Below are positions 1-8,871 of a stretch of 64,000 nt of DNA, one piece after another; positions within the stretch are counted from its first letter, which is position 1, and the number at the start of each line of letters is the position of its first letter. The notes under the pieces are model-generated. The model was not told the origin of the DNA. It did no database searches and saw only the letters and a list, made by a program, of their open reading frames with translations. Made by a program: the position numbers and the translations under genes. Origin of the DNA: Thermopolyspora sp040678635 (GTDB lineage Bacteria > Actinomycetota > Actinomycetes > Streptosporangiales > Streptosporangiaceae); the NCBI RefSeq assembly GCF_040678635.1, contig NZ_JBFATZ010000007.1, positions 124,001 through 188,000 of the forward strand, written 5' to 3'.

Positions 1-555
1 ATCGAGCTGAAGATCATCGTCCCGGCCGGGTGGACCGACTGGATGGAGTCGATCCGCGTCATCGCCGAAGGCGCCAAGGCCGTCGGGATCAACCTGACCC
101 CCGAGTTCCCCGACTTCAACGCGCTCGTCGACGCCCGCGCGGCGGGCAAGTTCGACATGCTCATCAACAACGAGCGGCAACTCGCCAGCACGCCGTGGCA
201 CTACTACGACTACATGTACCAGCTGCCGATCCAGAAGCAGCAGAACACCGTCAACTTCGGCCGCTACGAGGACAAGAAGACCTGGGAGCTGGTGCAGGAG
301 CTGGACAACAAGAAGACCGACGACGTCGCGGGCATGAAGGAGGTCATCTCCAAGATCCAGCGGCGGCACCTGGAGGAGCTGCCGATCATCCCGCTCTGGT
401 ACAACGGCCTGTGGTCGCAGGTGACCAGCAACGTCTGGAAGAACTGGCCCACCTCCGCCCCGAACGCGCCCAAGTCGGCGCCCACCATGTGGCGCAACTG
501 GATGGAGCTCGGCGGTCTGGAGACCCTCACCACGCTCCAGCCCGCGGGACAGTGA
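1..555 (+). CDS. ABC transporter solute-binding protein, family 5 (3' part only)
   Basis: The reading frame is open from the first base and ends at TGA 553-555, so only the last 184 residues of a normally 550-600-residue protein are present. The aromatic-rich C-terminal lobe, with LPIIPLWYNGLWSQ near the end, is typical of OppA/DppA-type (family 5) binding proteins, which capture oligopeptides or oligosaccharides outside the membrane. Two permeases and two ATPases follow on the same strand, giving a complete importer. A LacI repressor and a beta-mannosidase come next, so I infer a manno-oligosaccharide rather than a peptide substrate. The ligand cannot be read from this fragment. Confidence 0.88.
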   Translation: MELKIIVPAGWTDWMESIRVIAEGAKAVGINLTPEFPDFNALVDARAAGKFDMLINNERQLASTPWHYYDYMYQLPIQKQQNTVNFGRYEDKKTWELVQELDNKKTDDVAGMKEVISKIQRRHLEELPIIPLWYNGLWSQVTSNVWKNWPTSAPNAPKSAPTMWRNWMELGGLETLTTLQPAGQ

Positions 556-598
556 CTGTCCTGACGGTCCCCGCCGCCGTCTGAACGCGACCGGCGCC

Positions 599-630
599 GG
601 TCCGGCCGGGTCAGCCGATCCGGCCGGACC
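599..630 (+). terminator. GC-rich hairpin between binding-protein and permease genes
   Basis: A perfect 11-bp inverted repeat (GGTCCGGCCGG 599-609, CCGGCCGGACC 620-630) with a 10-nt loop lies 44 bases after the binding-protein stop. No U-tract follows, as is common in actinobacteria. It probably stops or stabilises part of the transcripts, so that binding protein is made in excess over the membrane parts. The rest of 556-773 holds more CCGG-rich palindromic sequence. Confidence 0.55.
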
Positions 631-773
631 GGCCAACCCGGGCGGGTCGGCCCGGCCGGATCGGGCCGGCACTTCGCGAAAAGCCGGCGCGGTCCACGCA
701 CGCCTCTCTCGCGCACCGCACGCGGGGGAGGAGCTCGTCCACCGTCCCGTACCCGCCGATCGGGGGAGGAACA

Positions 774-1769
774 TTGCGGCGATATTTCCAACGGAAGCTG
801 CTCGTCTACGGGCTCACGTTCTTCGTGGCCGTCACGATCAACTGGATGATCCCCCGGTTCATGCCGGGCGATCCCGTGTCGAGCATGCTCGCCCGGGCCA
901 GCGTGGGGCAGCCCGCCGCCGTGGAGGCCATGCGGGCGCACTACAACGCCCTGTTCGGCTTCGACCGGCCGATCTGGGAGCAGTACCTCAACTTCTGGGG
1001 CTCGCTGCTGCGGGGCGACCTCGGGGTCAGCATCTGGCTGTTCCCGACGCCGGTGGCCGAGGTGATCGTGCGGGCCGTGCCGTACACGCTGGCCCTGCTG
1101 ATCCCGGCGATCCTGCTGAGCTGGGTCGCGGGCAACCGCTTCGGCGCGTTCGCGGCGCGGCGCAAGTGGCTGGACAACACCGTGCTGCCGATCGGCTACA
1201 TCCTGACGGCGACGCCGTACATGTGGCTGGCGATCCTGATGGCGTGGGGCCTCGGCGTGATCCTCGACGTGTTCCCCGTCTCCGGAGGCTACAGCTTCTC
1301 CCTCCAGCCGAGCTGGTCGTGGACGTTCTTCTGGGATCTGGCGCAGCACTGGTTCCTGCCGTTCGCCTCGCTGTTCCTGGTGGCGTTCGGCGGCTGGGCG
1401 ATCGGCATGCGCAACATGATCATCTATGAGCTCGAGGCGGACTACGCGAACTATCTGAGCGCGCTCGGCGCGCCGGCGCGGCTGATCCGCCGCTACGCCT
1501 TCCGCAACGCGGTCCTGCCGCAGATCACCGGGCTCGCCCTGCAGCTCGGCGTGCTCGTGGCGGGCGCGCTCGTCACCGAGGTCGTCTTCTCCTATCCGGG
1601 GCTCGGCCACCTGATCCTCATGGCGATCCAGAACCAGGACTTCTTCCTGCTGCAGGGCGTGTTCCTGTTCATCGTGATCGGCGTCCTGATCGCCAACTTC
1701 CTCATCGACATCGTCTACATCGTGGTGGATCCGCGTACCCGGATCGGAATGGGAGGTGAGGCGGCGTGA
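774..1769 (+). CDS. ABC transporter permease, DppB/OppB type
   Basis: This 331-residue integral membrane protein forms half of the importer channel. The start is TTG at 774, chosen because a GGGGGAGGA ribosome site ends three bases before it and the frame begins with the usual basic MRRYFQRK. About six hydrophobic segments are visible: residues 9-29, a pair in the middle near 100-160, and the last at about 300-320. The EAA-type coupling loop YANYLSALGAPARLIRRYAF precedes NAVLP. The end overlaps the next gene by GTGA, so the two permeases are translationally coupled. Confidence 0.93.
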   Translation: MRRYFQRKLLVYGLTFFVAVTINWMIPRFMPGDPVSSMLARASVGQPAAVEAMRAHYNALFGFDRPIWEQYLNFWGSLLRGDLGVSIWLFPTPVAEVIVRAVPYTLALLIPAILLSWVAGNRFGAFAARRKWLDNTVLPIGYILTATPYMWLAILMAWGLGVILDVFPVSGGYSFSLQPSWSWTFFWDLAQHWFLPFASLFLVAFGGWAIGMRNMIIYELEADYANYLSALGAPARLIRRYAFRNAVLPQITGLALQLGVLVAGALVTEVVFSYPGLGHLILMAIQNQDFFLLQGVFLFIVIGVLIANFLIDIVYIVVDPRTRIGMGGEAA

Positions 1770-2701
1770 CCACCTCGGACGTCGCCAAGGACGGGCCGGC
1801 CGCCTCCGCGGGACTCGCCGGGCCCGGCGGGCCCGCCCCCGCGCCCGCCACCCGCGGCGTGCGGGCGGAGATGCTGTACTTCGCGATCCGCAACGGCAAG
1901 CTCGTGGCCGGTCTTTCGCTGCTGACGCTGCTGCTCGCGGTGGCGATCGTCGGCCCGCTGCTCATCCCCGGCGACCCCAACGCCTACGTCGGCCTCGCCG
2001 GGCAGGCGCCGTCGTCGGAGTACTGGTTCGGCACCACCCACTTCGGCCAGGACATCTTCATGCAGTTCGTGTACGGCCTGCAGTCCACGTTCCTGGTCGG
2101 GGCGCTCGGCGGCGGCCTGGCGGCGATCATCGGCATGGTGATCGGGTTCTCCGCCGGCTACTTCGGCGGCATCCTCGACGAGATCCTCAACGCGCTCACC
2201 AACGTGGTGCTGGTGCTGCCCACCCTCGCCGTGCTGCTCGTCGTCAACGCCTACCTCGGCGTGCGCAGCGTGGCGGTGCAGGCGCTGTTCATCGGGCTCA
2301 CCTCCTGGCCGTGGGCGGCGCGGGCGATCCGCGCCCAGACGTTCTCGCTGCGCGCCCGCGACTTCACCGACCTGGCCCGGCTGAGCGGGGTGCGTACCTG
2401 GAAGATCATCACCAGGGAGATCGCGCCGAACATGAGCTCCTACCTGTTCATGACGTTCATCCTGCTGTTCGGCGGGGCGATCCTCATCGGCGCGTCGCTC
2501 GACTTCATCGGCCTCGGCCCCACCCAGGGCATCTCGCTCGGCCTGATGCTCAACAACGCCGCCCGCTGGAGCGCGCTGCACCTGGGCATGTGGTGGTGGT
2601 TCGTGCCGCCGGGCGCCGGCATCACCGCCATCGTCGGTTCCCTGTACGTGATGAACGTGGGCCTGGACGAGGTGTTCAACCCCAAGCTGAGGGAGACCTG
2701 A
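1766..2701 (+). CDS. ABC transporter permease, DppC/OppC type
   Basis: This is a 311-residue second channel subunit. The GTG start at 1766 overlaps the upstream stop by four bases. After a Pro/Ala/Gly-rich cytoplasmic leader of about 30 residues come a first membrane span (KLVAGLSLLTLLLAVAIVGP) and the binding-protein-dependent permease domain. The coupling loop DFTDLARLSGVRTWKIITRE precedes IAPN. It should pair with the preceding permease and with the two ATPases that follow. It ends one base into the start of the next gene (TGATG). Confidence 0.93.
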   Translation: MTTSDVAKDGPAASAGLAGPGGPAPAPATRGVRAEMLYFAIRNGKLVAGLSLLTLLLAVAIVGPLLIPGDPNAYVGLAGQAPSSEYWFGTTHFGQDIFMQFVYGLQSTFLVGALGGGLAAIIGMVIGFSAGYFGGILDEILNALTNVVLVLPTLAVLLVVNAYLGVRSVAVQALFIGLTSWPWAARAIRAQTFSLRARDFTDLARLSGVRTWKIITREIAPNMSSYLFMTFILLFGGAILIGASLDFIGLGPTQGISLGLMLNNAARWSALHLGMWWWFVPPGAGITAIVGSLYVMNVGLDEVFNPKLRET

Positions 2702-3648
2702 TGACGCTGCGGGTGAACGACCTGCGGGTCTACTACAAGACGCTGCGCGGCGAGGTGAAGGCGCTCGACGGCGTCACCTTCGACATCGGCGACGCCGAGA
2801 TCCTCGGCCTGGCCGGGGAGTCGGGCTGCGGCAAGTCCACCCTGGGCAAGGCGCTGATCCGGATGGACGGCCGGATGCGGTACCGCGGCGGCACCGTCGA
2901 GCTCGACGGCGAGCGGCTGCCGATCGACGACGACGCAAAGATGAACCGCTACCGGTTCCACGAGGTCTCGCTCATCCCGCAGTACTCGATGAGCGCGATG
3001 AACCCCACCCGCCGGATCGGCAGGATGATCCGCGAGCTGCTGGAGTCCCGCGGCGTCCGGTACGCCGACGTGGAGGAGGAGCTGCTGCGGCGGCTGGCCC
3101 TGGTGGAGCTCGACCCGCAGGTGCTGGGCAAGTACCCGATGGAGCTGTCCGGCGGCATGAAGCAGCGGACGGTCATGGTCATCTCCACGCTGCTCAACCC
3201 GTCGCTGCTGATCGCCGACGAGATCACCTCGGCGCTCGACGTGTCCACCCAGAAGGCGGTGGCCAGGACGCTGGCGGGCTTCCGGGAGCACGGCTTCGTC
3301 AAGAGCATGATCTTCATTACCCACGACATCTCGCTGACGTACCAGATCGCCGACACGATCATGGTCATGTACGCCGGGAAGCCGGCCGAGAAGGCCCCCG
3401 CCCCGGCGATCGTGAACAACCCGCGCCACCCCTACACCCAGTTGCTGATCTCCTCGCTGCCCGAGGTGGGGGTCCGGTACGCCGACAAGCGGCTGACCGG
3501 CATCCCCGGCAGCCCGCCGTCGCTGCTCGACCCGCCGCAGGGCTGCCGGTTCCGCGACCGCTGCCCGCTGGCGTTCGCCAAGTGCGCCGAGGAGCCGCCG
3601 GTCACCGAGGTCGAACCCGGCCACTTCGTGGCCTGCTGGAAGGGATGA
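2701..3648 (+). CDS. ABC transporter ATP-binding protein, DppD/OppD type
   Basis: This 315-residue ATPase powers the importer. ATG 2701 is chosen because it overlaps the permease stop by one base and begins MTLRVNDLRVYYKT; the frame stays open further upstream but inside the permease gene. Walker A GESGCGKST starts at about residue 39, the signature is LSGGMKQR, Walker B is LLIADEITSALD and the switch is ITHD. The oligopeptide-type C-terminal extension carries the Cys-containing segment CRFRDRCPLAFAKC, an iron-sulfur-type motif known in OppD/DppD families. It forms a heterodimer with the next gene product. Confidence 0.94.
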   Translation: MTLRVNDLRVYYKTLRGEVKALDGVTFDIGDAEILGLAGESGCGKSTLGKALIRMDGRMRYRGGTVELDGERLPIDDDAKMNRYRFHEVSLIPQYSMSAMNPTRRIGRMIRELLESRGVRYADVEEELLRRLALVELDPQVLGKYPMELSGGMKQRTVMVISTLLNPSLLIADEITSALDVSTQKAVARTLAGFREHGFVKSMIFITHDISLTYQIADTIMVMYAGKPAEKAPAPAIVNNPRHPYTQLLISSLPEVGVRYADKRLTGIPGSPPSLLDPPQGCRFRDRCPLAFAKCAEEPPVTEVEPGHFVACWKG

Positions 3649-3650
3649 GC

Positions 3651-4601
3651 ATGCTCAGGCTCGACAAGGTCACCAAGCTGTACGGCGTGGGCGCCTTCGG
3701 GGGCGCGAGCCTCACCGCGGTGCGGGAGGTCAGCTTCGACGTGGCCCCCGGGGAGGTGGTCTCGCTCATCGGGGAGAGCGGCAGCGGCAAGTCCACCATC
3801 GGCAAGATGATCCTCAAGCTGACCCCGGTGAGCGGCGGCACGATCACCTTCGAGGGGGCGGACATCCGCACCTTCTCGCGCGGCCGGCGCAAGGAGTACT
3901 ACCGCAACGTCCAGGGCGTCTTCCAGGACCCCTTCAGCTGCTACAACCCGGTGTTCAAGGCCGACCGGGTGCTTTCGATGATCAAGGAGGAGTACTTCCC
4001 GAGGGTGCCGAACAAGGAGTGGGACGAGCGCATCGAGTCCTCGCTGGAGGCCGTGCGGCTCGACCCCGGCGCGGTGCTCGGCCGCTACCCGCACCAGCTC
4101 AGCGGCGGTCAGTTGCAGCGGCTGCTGGTGGCGCGGGCGCTGCTGCTCGACATCAGGATCCTCATCGCCGACGAGATCACCAGCATGCTCGACGCCTCCA
4201 CCCGGATCGACGTGCTCAACCTGCTCGCCGACCTCAAGGCGCGCGGCCTCGGCGTGCTGTTCATCACCCACGACCTGTCGCTCGGGAACTACATCAGCGA
4301 GAAGACCGTGGTGCTGCGGCGCGGCGAGGTCATCGAGATGGGGCTGACGGACAAGGTGTTCGGCAACCCGCTGCACCCGTACGCGCGCAGGCTGCTCGCC
4401 TCGGTTCCGCAGTTGCACGTCAAGTGGGACGGCGACGAGGACGCCGAGGACGTCGGGTGCGCCTTCCACGAGCACGCGCAGGCCGGGGACGGGGAGCCGC
4501 TGGTGGAGGCGGAGCCGGGCCACTTCGTCGGCTGCGCCGGGGCCGAGGGCGGATGCGCGGTCGCGCTCGGCGGCAGGACGCAGACGGCCGCGCGACGGTA
4601 G
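3651..4601 (+). CDS. ABC transporter ATP-binding protein, DppF/OppF type
   Basis: This is the partner ATPase, 316 residues. ATG 3651 is preferred over ATG 3645 because the GGAAGGG site (3638-3644) is well spaced only for 3651; choosing 3645 would add two residues and give an ATGA overlap. Walker A is GESGSGKST, signature LSGGQLQR, Walker B ILIADEITSMLD and switch ITHDLS. The C-terminal region resembles the DppD one but keeps fewer cysteines (GCAFHEH and FVGC). It closes the operon, and a hairpin follows at 4619. Confidence 0.93.
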   Translation: MLRLDKVTKLYGVGAFGGASLTAVREVSFDVAPGEVVSLIGESGSGKSTIGKMILKLTPVSGGTITFEGADIRTFSRGRRKEYYRNVQGVFQDPFSCYNPVFKADRVLSMIKEEYFPRVPNKEWDERIESSLEAVRLDPGAVLGRYPHQLSGGQLQRLLVARALLLDIRILIADEITSMLDASTRIDVLNLLADLKARGLGVLFITHDLSLGNYISEKTVVLRRGEVIEMGLTDKVFGNPLHPYARRLLASVPQLHVKWDGDEDAEDVGCAFHEHAQAGDGEPLVEAEPGHFVGCAGAEGGCAVALGGRTQTAARR

Positions 4602-4618
4602 CCGGTCGCGCTCGGCGG

Positions 4619-4644
4619 GCCGGGCCCGTGGGCCGGGGCCCGGC
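4619..4644 (+). terminator. Hairpin terminator of importer operon
   Basis: A 9-bp perfect inverted repeat (GCCGGGCCC 4619-4627, GGGCCCGGC 4636-4644) with an 8-nt loop lies 17 bases after the last ATPase gene and before the LacI gene. It has no U-tract. Confidence 0.5.
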
Positions 4645-4739
4645 GGATCGCGCCGACCGCGGCCGCCCCCGCGTGATGATTAAGCTGACCGATGCACCTT
4701 TGGGCAGGCCGGGAGGGGGCCGGACACGGTGAGGCTTCG

Positions 4740-5750
4740 ATGAGGCGTCCGACGATCGGCGACATCGCGCGGCGGGCGGGAGTGTCCAAGGGCGCGGTCT
4801 CGTACGCGCTCAACGGGCGTCCCGGCGTCTCCGACGCGACCCGTCGCAGAATCATCGAGATCGCGGCGGAGATCGGCTGGCAGCCGAGCAGCGCCGCGCG
4901 GGCGCTGTCCGACGGCCGGGCCGACGTGCTGGGGCTGGTCGTGGACCGGCCGGCGCGCACGCTGGGCCTGGAGCCGTTCTTCATGCAGCTGATCTCCGGC
5001 ATCGAGGGCGCGCTGGCGTCGCGGTCGATCGGCCTGCTGCTGCAGATGACCGAGGACCAGAACACCGAGATCGAGTTCTACCGGCGCTGGTGGGCGCAGC
5101 GCCGCGTGGACGGCGTGATCCTGGTGGACCTGCGGCTGGACGACCCGCGGGTCCGGGTGCTCGAGGAGCTGCGCATGCCCGCCGTCGTCATCGGCGGGCC
5201 GGAGGGCGTGGGCGGCCTGCCCGCGGTGTGGAGCGACGACGGCGAGGCGATCCGCTCGGTGCTGGAGTACCTCGCCGCGCTCGGGCACCGCTCGATCGCC
5301 CGGGTCGCGGGGGTGCGGGCGCTTCTGCACACCGAGCTGCGCACCAGGGCGATGGACGAGATCGCGGCCGAGCTGGGCGTGGAGACGATCACCGTCTACA
5401 CCGACTACAGCGGCGAGGAGGGGGCGAGCGCGACGCGCTCCCTGCTGGCGCGGCGGCCGCGGCCCACGGCCATCGTGTACGACAACGATGTCATGGCGGT
5501 CGCCGGGGCGGCCGTGGCCCAGGAGATGGGCGTCCCGGTGCCCGGCGGCCTCTCGATCGTCGCCTGGGACGACTCGCCGCTGTGCCGACTGGTGCATCCG
5601 CGCATGTCCGCGGTGAGCCGCGACATCGCGGGCTACGGCGCCCACGCCGCCGAATGCCTGCTCGACGTGATCGCCGGACGCGAGATCACCGCCTTCCAGG
5701 ACGCCACGCCCAAGTTCGTGCCCCGGGGCAGCACCGCTCCGCCGTCCTGA
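4740..5750 (+). CDS. LacI-family transcriptional repressor
   Basis: This is a 336-residue sugar-responsive regulator. ATG 4740 gives MRRPTIGDIARRAGVSKGAV, the standard LacI DNA-binding helix-turn-helix followed by the hinge helix near residues 45-55 (SSAARALSDGRADVLGLVV). The rest is a periplasmic-binding-protein-like ligand domain with the family marks DGVIL and WDDS. An upstream in-frame ATG at 4692 would add an atypical leader and is less likely. The gene sits between the importer and the beta-mannosidase. I infer that it represses at least the mannosidase through the palindrome at 5802; the effector is probably mannose or a manno-oligosaccharide. Confidence 0.93.
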   Translation: MRRPTIGDIARRAGVSKGAVSYALNGRPGVSDATRRRIIEIAAEIGWQPSSAARALSDGRADVLGLVVDRPARTLGLEPFFMQLISGIEGALASRSIGLLLQMTEDQNTEIEFYRRWWAQRRVDGVILVDLRLDDPRVRVLEELRMPAVVIGGPEGVGGLPAVWSDDGEAIRSVLEYLAALGHRSIARVAGVRALLHTELRTRAMDEIAAELGVETITVYTDYSGEEGASATRSLLARRPRPTAIVYDNDVMAVAGAAVAQEMGVPVPGGLSIVAWDDSPLCRLVHPRMSAVSRDIAGYGAHAAECLLDVIAGREITAFQDATPKFVPRGSTAPPS

Positions 5751-5801
5751 CCGGCCCGCCGGGCGACGGCCGCGCCCGCCGCGCATATCCCTGGTCACGA
5801 A

Positions 5802-5813
5802 TGAACCGGTTCA
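5802..5813. promoter_or_regulatory. Predicted LacI-type operator
   Basis: TGAACCGGTTCA is a perfect 12-bp palindrome with the central CG typical of LacI-family operators. It lies 52 bases after the repressor stop and about 200 bases before the mannosidase start. The A/T-rich stretch that follows (5814-5872, with TTGAAA and TTGGTTAAGTG) stands out from its surroundings and probably holds the promoter. Confidence 0.7.
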
Positions 5814-6012
5814 GTTTTTTGTGTAAAGACGGGCCTGGTCAACCCATTGAAACTTTATTGGTTAAGTGTTGTCATGGGTCGCGTCGCCACAAAAATCGCG
5901 ACGCAGCAACGGGCGCTCCGAATCCCGCGGCACGACGGGCCCGCGCCGTCGAGCGGCACATCACACGGGGGATCGCGTCGAGCGGTCTCAACGACTGACT
6001 CACGGAGAGTTG

Positions 6013-8637
6013 ATGAGCTACCGCCCACTACACCACTCCTGGACGCTGCGGCCCGTCACCGAGGCCCACACCCCGGCCCCCACCCAGGCCCCCGCTGAGG
6101 CTTCCACCCAGGCCCCCACTGAGGCCCCCGCCGAGGTTCCGGTCGCCGGCCCGATTCCGGCGTCCGTCCCCGGCTGCGTACACACCGACCTGCTCGCGGC
6201 CGGTCTGATCCCGGACCCCTATCTCGACGACAACGAGACGCGGCTGGGCTGGATCGGGCGCACGGACTGGGCGTACGAGACCGTCTTCGGCTGGGAGGAC
6301 ACCGGCGACGAGCGGGTGGACCTGGTCTGCGACGGCCTCGACACCGTCGCCGAGATCGAGCTGAACGGCACGCTCGTCGGGACGGGCCAGAACATGCACC
6401 GCCGCCACCGCTTCGACGTCTCGGGCGCGCTGCGGCCCGGGGAGAACCGGCTGACGGTGCGGTTCGCCGCGCCGTACGCCTACGCCGAACGATGGCGCGA
6501 CGAGCTGGGCGAGCGCCCCGGCCCGTACGCCGAGCCGTACCAGTTCATCCGCAAAATGGCGTGCAACTTCGGCTGGGACTGGGGGCCGACCCTGGTCACC
6601 AGCGGCATCTGGCGCCCCATCGGCCTGCACGCCTGGTCCGGCGCGCGGCTCGCCCGCGTACGCCCGTTCGCCGACGCGAGCGGACGCCTGCGGGTGCACG
6701 CCGACGTCGAGCGCCTCACCGGCGACGAACTCGTCCTCACCGTCGCGGTGGCGGGCGTGACCGCGAGCGCCGTCCTCGCCCCGGACCAGGGCTCCGCCGT
6801 CGTCGAGCTGCACGTGCCCGGCGCACGCCCCTGGTGGCCCCTCGGCCACGGCGAGCAGCCCCTGTACGACCTCACCGTCACCCTCGCCGCCGCGTCCCCC
6901 GGCGACGCCCCCGAGCCCCACGCCCCCGAGCCCCACGCCCCCGAGCCCGCCGCGCCGGTCGAGCTCGACGCCTGGCGCGGCAGGATCGGCTTCCGCGACG
7001 TGACCGTGGACACCACCGACGGCGCGTTCACCCTGATCGTCAACGGCGAGCCGGTGTTCGCCCGCGGCGTCAACTGGATCCCCGACGACTGCTTCCCCCA
7101 CCGCGTGGACCGGGCGAGATACGCCGAGCGGCTCGGCCAGGCCATCGACGCCGGGGTCAACCTGGTGCGGGTCTGGGGCGGCGGCCTCTACGAGAGCGAC
7201 GACTTCTACGACGTGTGCGACGAGCGGGGCCTGCTGGTGTGGCAGGACTTCACCTTCGCCTGCGCCGCCTACCCGGAGGAGGGGCCGTTCGCCGCCGAGG
7301 TGGAGGCCGAGGCCCGCGACAACGTCGCCCGGCTGCTGCCGCATCCGAGCCTGGCCCTGTGGTGCGGCAACAACGAGAACCTCGAGGGATTCAGCGACTG
7401 GCACTGGCAGGAGAGGCTGCAGGGCCGCAGCTGGGGCGCCGCGTTCTACTACGACCTGCTGCCCCGGATCGTCGCCGAGGTGGACCCGAGCCGCCCCTAC
7501 TGGCCGGGCAGCCCCTACTCCGGCGCCCCCGACCTGCCGCCCAACGACCCGGCGCGCGGCACCATCCACATCTGGGACGTGTGGAACCATCGCGAGTACG
7601 GCCACTACCGCGACTACCGGCCGCGGTTCGTCGCCGAGTTCGGATTCCAGGCCCCGCCCGCGTACGCGACGCTGCGCCGGGCGCTGTCGGACGATCCGCT
7701 CGCCCCGGACTCGCCCGGCATGATCCATCACCAGAAGGCGGTGGACGGCAACGGCAAGCTCGCCGCCGGGCTCAAGCCGTACCTGCCGCTGCCGGGAGAC
7801 CCTAGGGACCCCGAGAACCCCGGGATTTTCGACGACTGGCACTACCTGTGCCAGGTCAACCAGGCCCGCGCGATCAGCCTGGGGGTGGAGCACCTGCGCG
7901 CCCAGTGGCCGCACTGCGCCGGCGCCGTCGTCTGGCAGCTCAACGACTGCTGGCCGGTCACCTCCTGGTCGATGATCGACGGCGACGCCCGCCGCAAGCC
8001 CCTCTGGTACGCCCTGCGCCGAGCCTTCGCCCCCCGGCTGCTGACCGTCCAGCCGCGCGGCGACGGCCTGGCGCTCGTCGCCATCAACGACACCCCCGAG
8101 CCCTGGCGTACGGCGGGACGCGCGGTCCGCCACGACTTCGGCGGGGCCGTGCTCGCCGAGCGCGCCTTCGAGCTGGACGTGCCGCCGCGCGGCGTCGCCG
8201 AGGTGGAACTCGCCGCCGACGCCTCCGGCGACCTGGCGGCGGGCTCCGGAGACCCCCGGCGGGAACTCCTGGCCGTGACGGCAGGCACGGCCCGCTGCCT
8301 CTGGTTCTTCGCCCCCGACAAGGACCTGGACCTGCCCGCGCCCGATCTCGCGGCCACGGCCGAACCGGTCGAGGGCGGAATCGCCGTCACCGTCACCGCC
8401 CGCACCCTCCTGCGCGACCTGACCCTGTTCCCCGACCGGCTCGATTCCGCCGCCGAGGTGGACGAGCAACTCGTGACGCTGCTGCCGGGCGAACGCGCCA
8501 CGTTCCTGGTGCGTACCTCCGCCCGCCTGGACGCCTCGGCGCTGCTGTCCCGCCCCGTGCTGCGCTGCGTCAACGACGTGGTCGCCGCCGAGGGGCCGGA
8601 GGCGACTGCGCCGCAGGACTCCGTCCAGGCACGCTGA
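6013..8637 (+). CDS. Beta-mannosidase, glycoside hydrolase family 2
   Basis: This 874-residue enzyme hydrolyses terminal beta-mannosyl residues. ATG 6013 follows a GGAGAG site at 6004-6009. The GH2 order is visible: sugar-binding jelly roll (residues about 50-220, with QFIRKMACNFGWDWGP), immunoglobulin-like domain, then the catalytic barrel. The acid/base lies in LWCGNNE (Glu455) and the nucleophile in VAEFGFQ (Glu542), both beta-mannosidase signatures. No signal peptide is seen, so the enzyme is probably cytoplasmic and acts on imported oligosaccharides. Two low-complexity stretches are odd: a TQAPxEAP-type repeat near residues 20-45 and an EPHAP repeat near 300-315. It is probably controlled by the upstream LacI repressor. 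Confidence 0.95.
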   Translation: MSYRPLHHSWTLRPVTEAHTPAPTQAPAEASTQAPTEAPAEVPVAGPIPASVPGCVHTDLLAAGLIPDPYLDDNETRLGWIGRTDWAYETVFGWEDTGDERVDLVCDGLDTVAEIELNGTLVGTGQNMHRRHRFDVSGALRPGENRLTVRFAAPYAYAERWRDELGERPGPYAEPYQFIRKMACNFGWDWGPTLVTSGIWRPIGLHAWSGARLARVRPFADASGRLRVHADVERLTGDELVLTVAVAGVTASAVLAPDQGSAVVELHVPGARPWWPLGHGEQPLYDLTVTLAAASPGDAPEPHAPEPHAPEPAAPVELDAWRGRIGFRDVTVDTTDGAFTLIVNGEPVFARGVNWIPDDCFPHRVDRARYAERLGQAIDAGVNLVRVWGGGLYESDDFYDVCDERGLLVWQDFTFACAAYPEEGPFAAEVEAEARDNVARLLPHPSLALWCGNNENLEGFSDWHWQERLQGRSWGAAFYYDLLPRIVAEVDPSRPYWPGSPYSGAPDLPPNDPARGTIHIWDVWNHREYGHYRDYRPRFVAEFGFQAPPAYATLRRALSDDPLAPDSPGMIHHQKAVDGNGKLAAGLKPYLPLPGDPRDPENPGIFDDWHYLCQVNQARAISLGVEHLRAQWPHCAGAVVWQLNDCWPVTSWSMIDGDARRKPLWYALRRAFAPRLLTVQPRGDGLALVAINDTPEPWRTAGRAVRHDFGGAVLAERAFELDVPPRGVAEVELAADASGDLAAGSGDPRRELLAVTAGTARCLWFFAPDKDLDLPAPDLAATAEPVEGGIAVTVTARTLLRDLTLFPDRLDSAAEVDEQLVTLLPGERATFLVRTSARLDASALLSRPVLRCVNDVVAAEGPEATAPQDSVQAR

Positions 8638-8871
8638 GCGCCGCCCGGGGAGTCTGGGGAGGCGACCCGGGCGGGGCGGTCGGCCCGGCGCGGCCTGTGG
8701 TGGTGCCGTGGCCGGGCCGGCCGGGTTACGGGGGGTGTTGGGGGGTAGCGCGGAAGACGCGGGGTCATCGCGGGCGAACGACACGTCTCGGCGCGGTGCC
8801 GGGCCGAGACACGGCTTCGGCGAGACGACCACTATCCTGAGTGGGCACACTCACCGATGCCGAGAGAGACG

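Noticed and set aside
264..1610. Long minus-strand frame across the first permease gene
   Set aside because: It is a shadow of the solute-binding and permease genes: Arg/His/Pro/Asp-rich, no domain, no start signal. The plus-strand frames carry clear ABC transporter motifs.
6028..8850. 940-residue minus-strand frame opposite the mannosidase
   Set aside because: Composition is typical of antisense frames in G/C-rich genes and the plus strand has full GH2 catalytic motifs.
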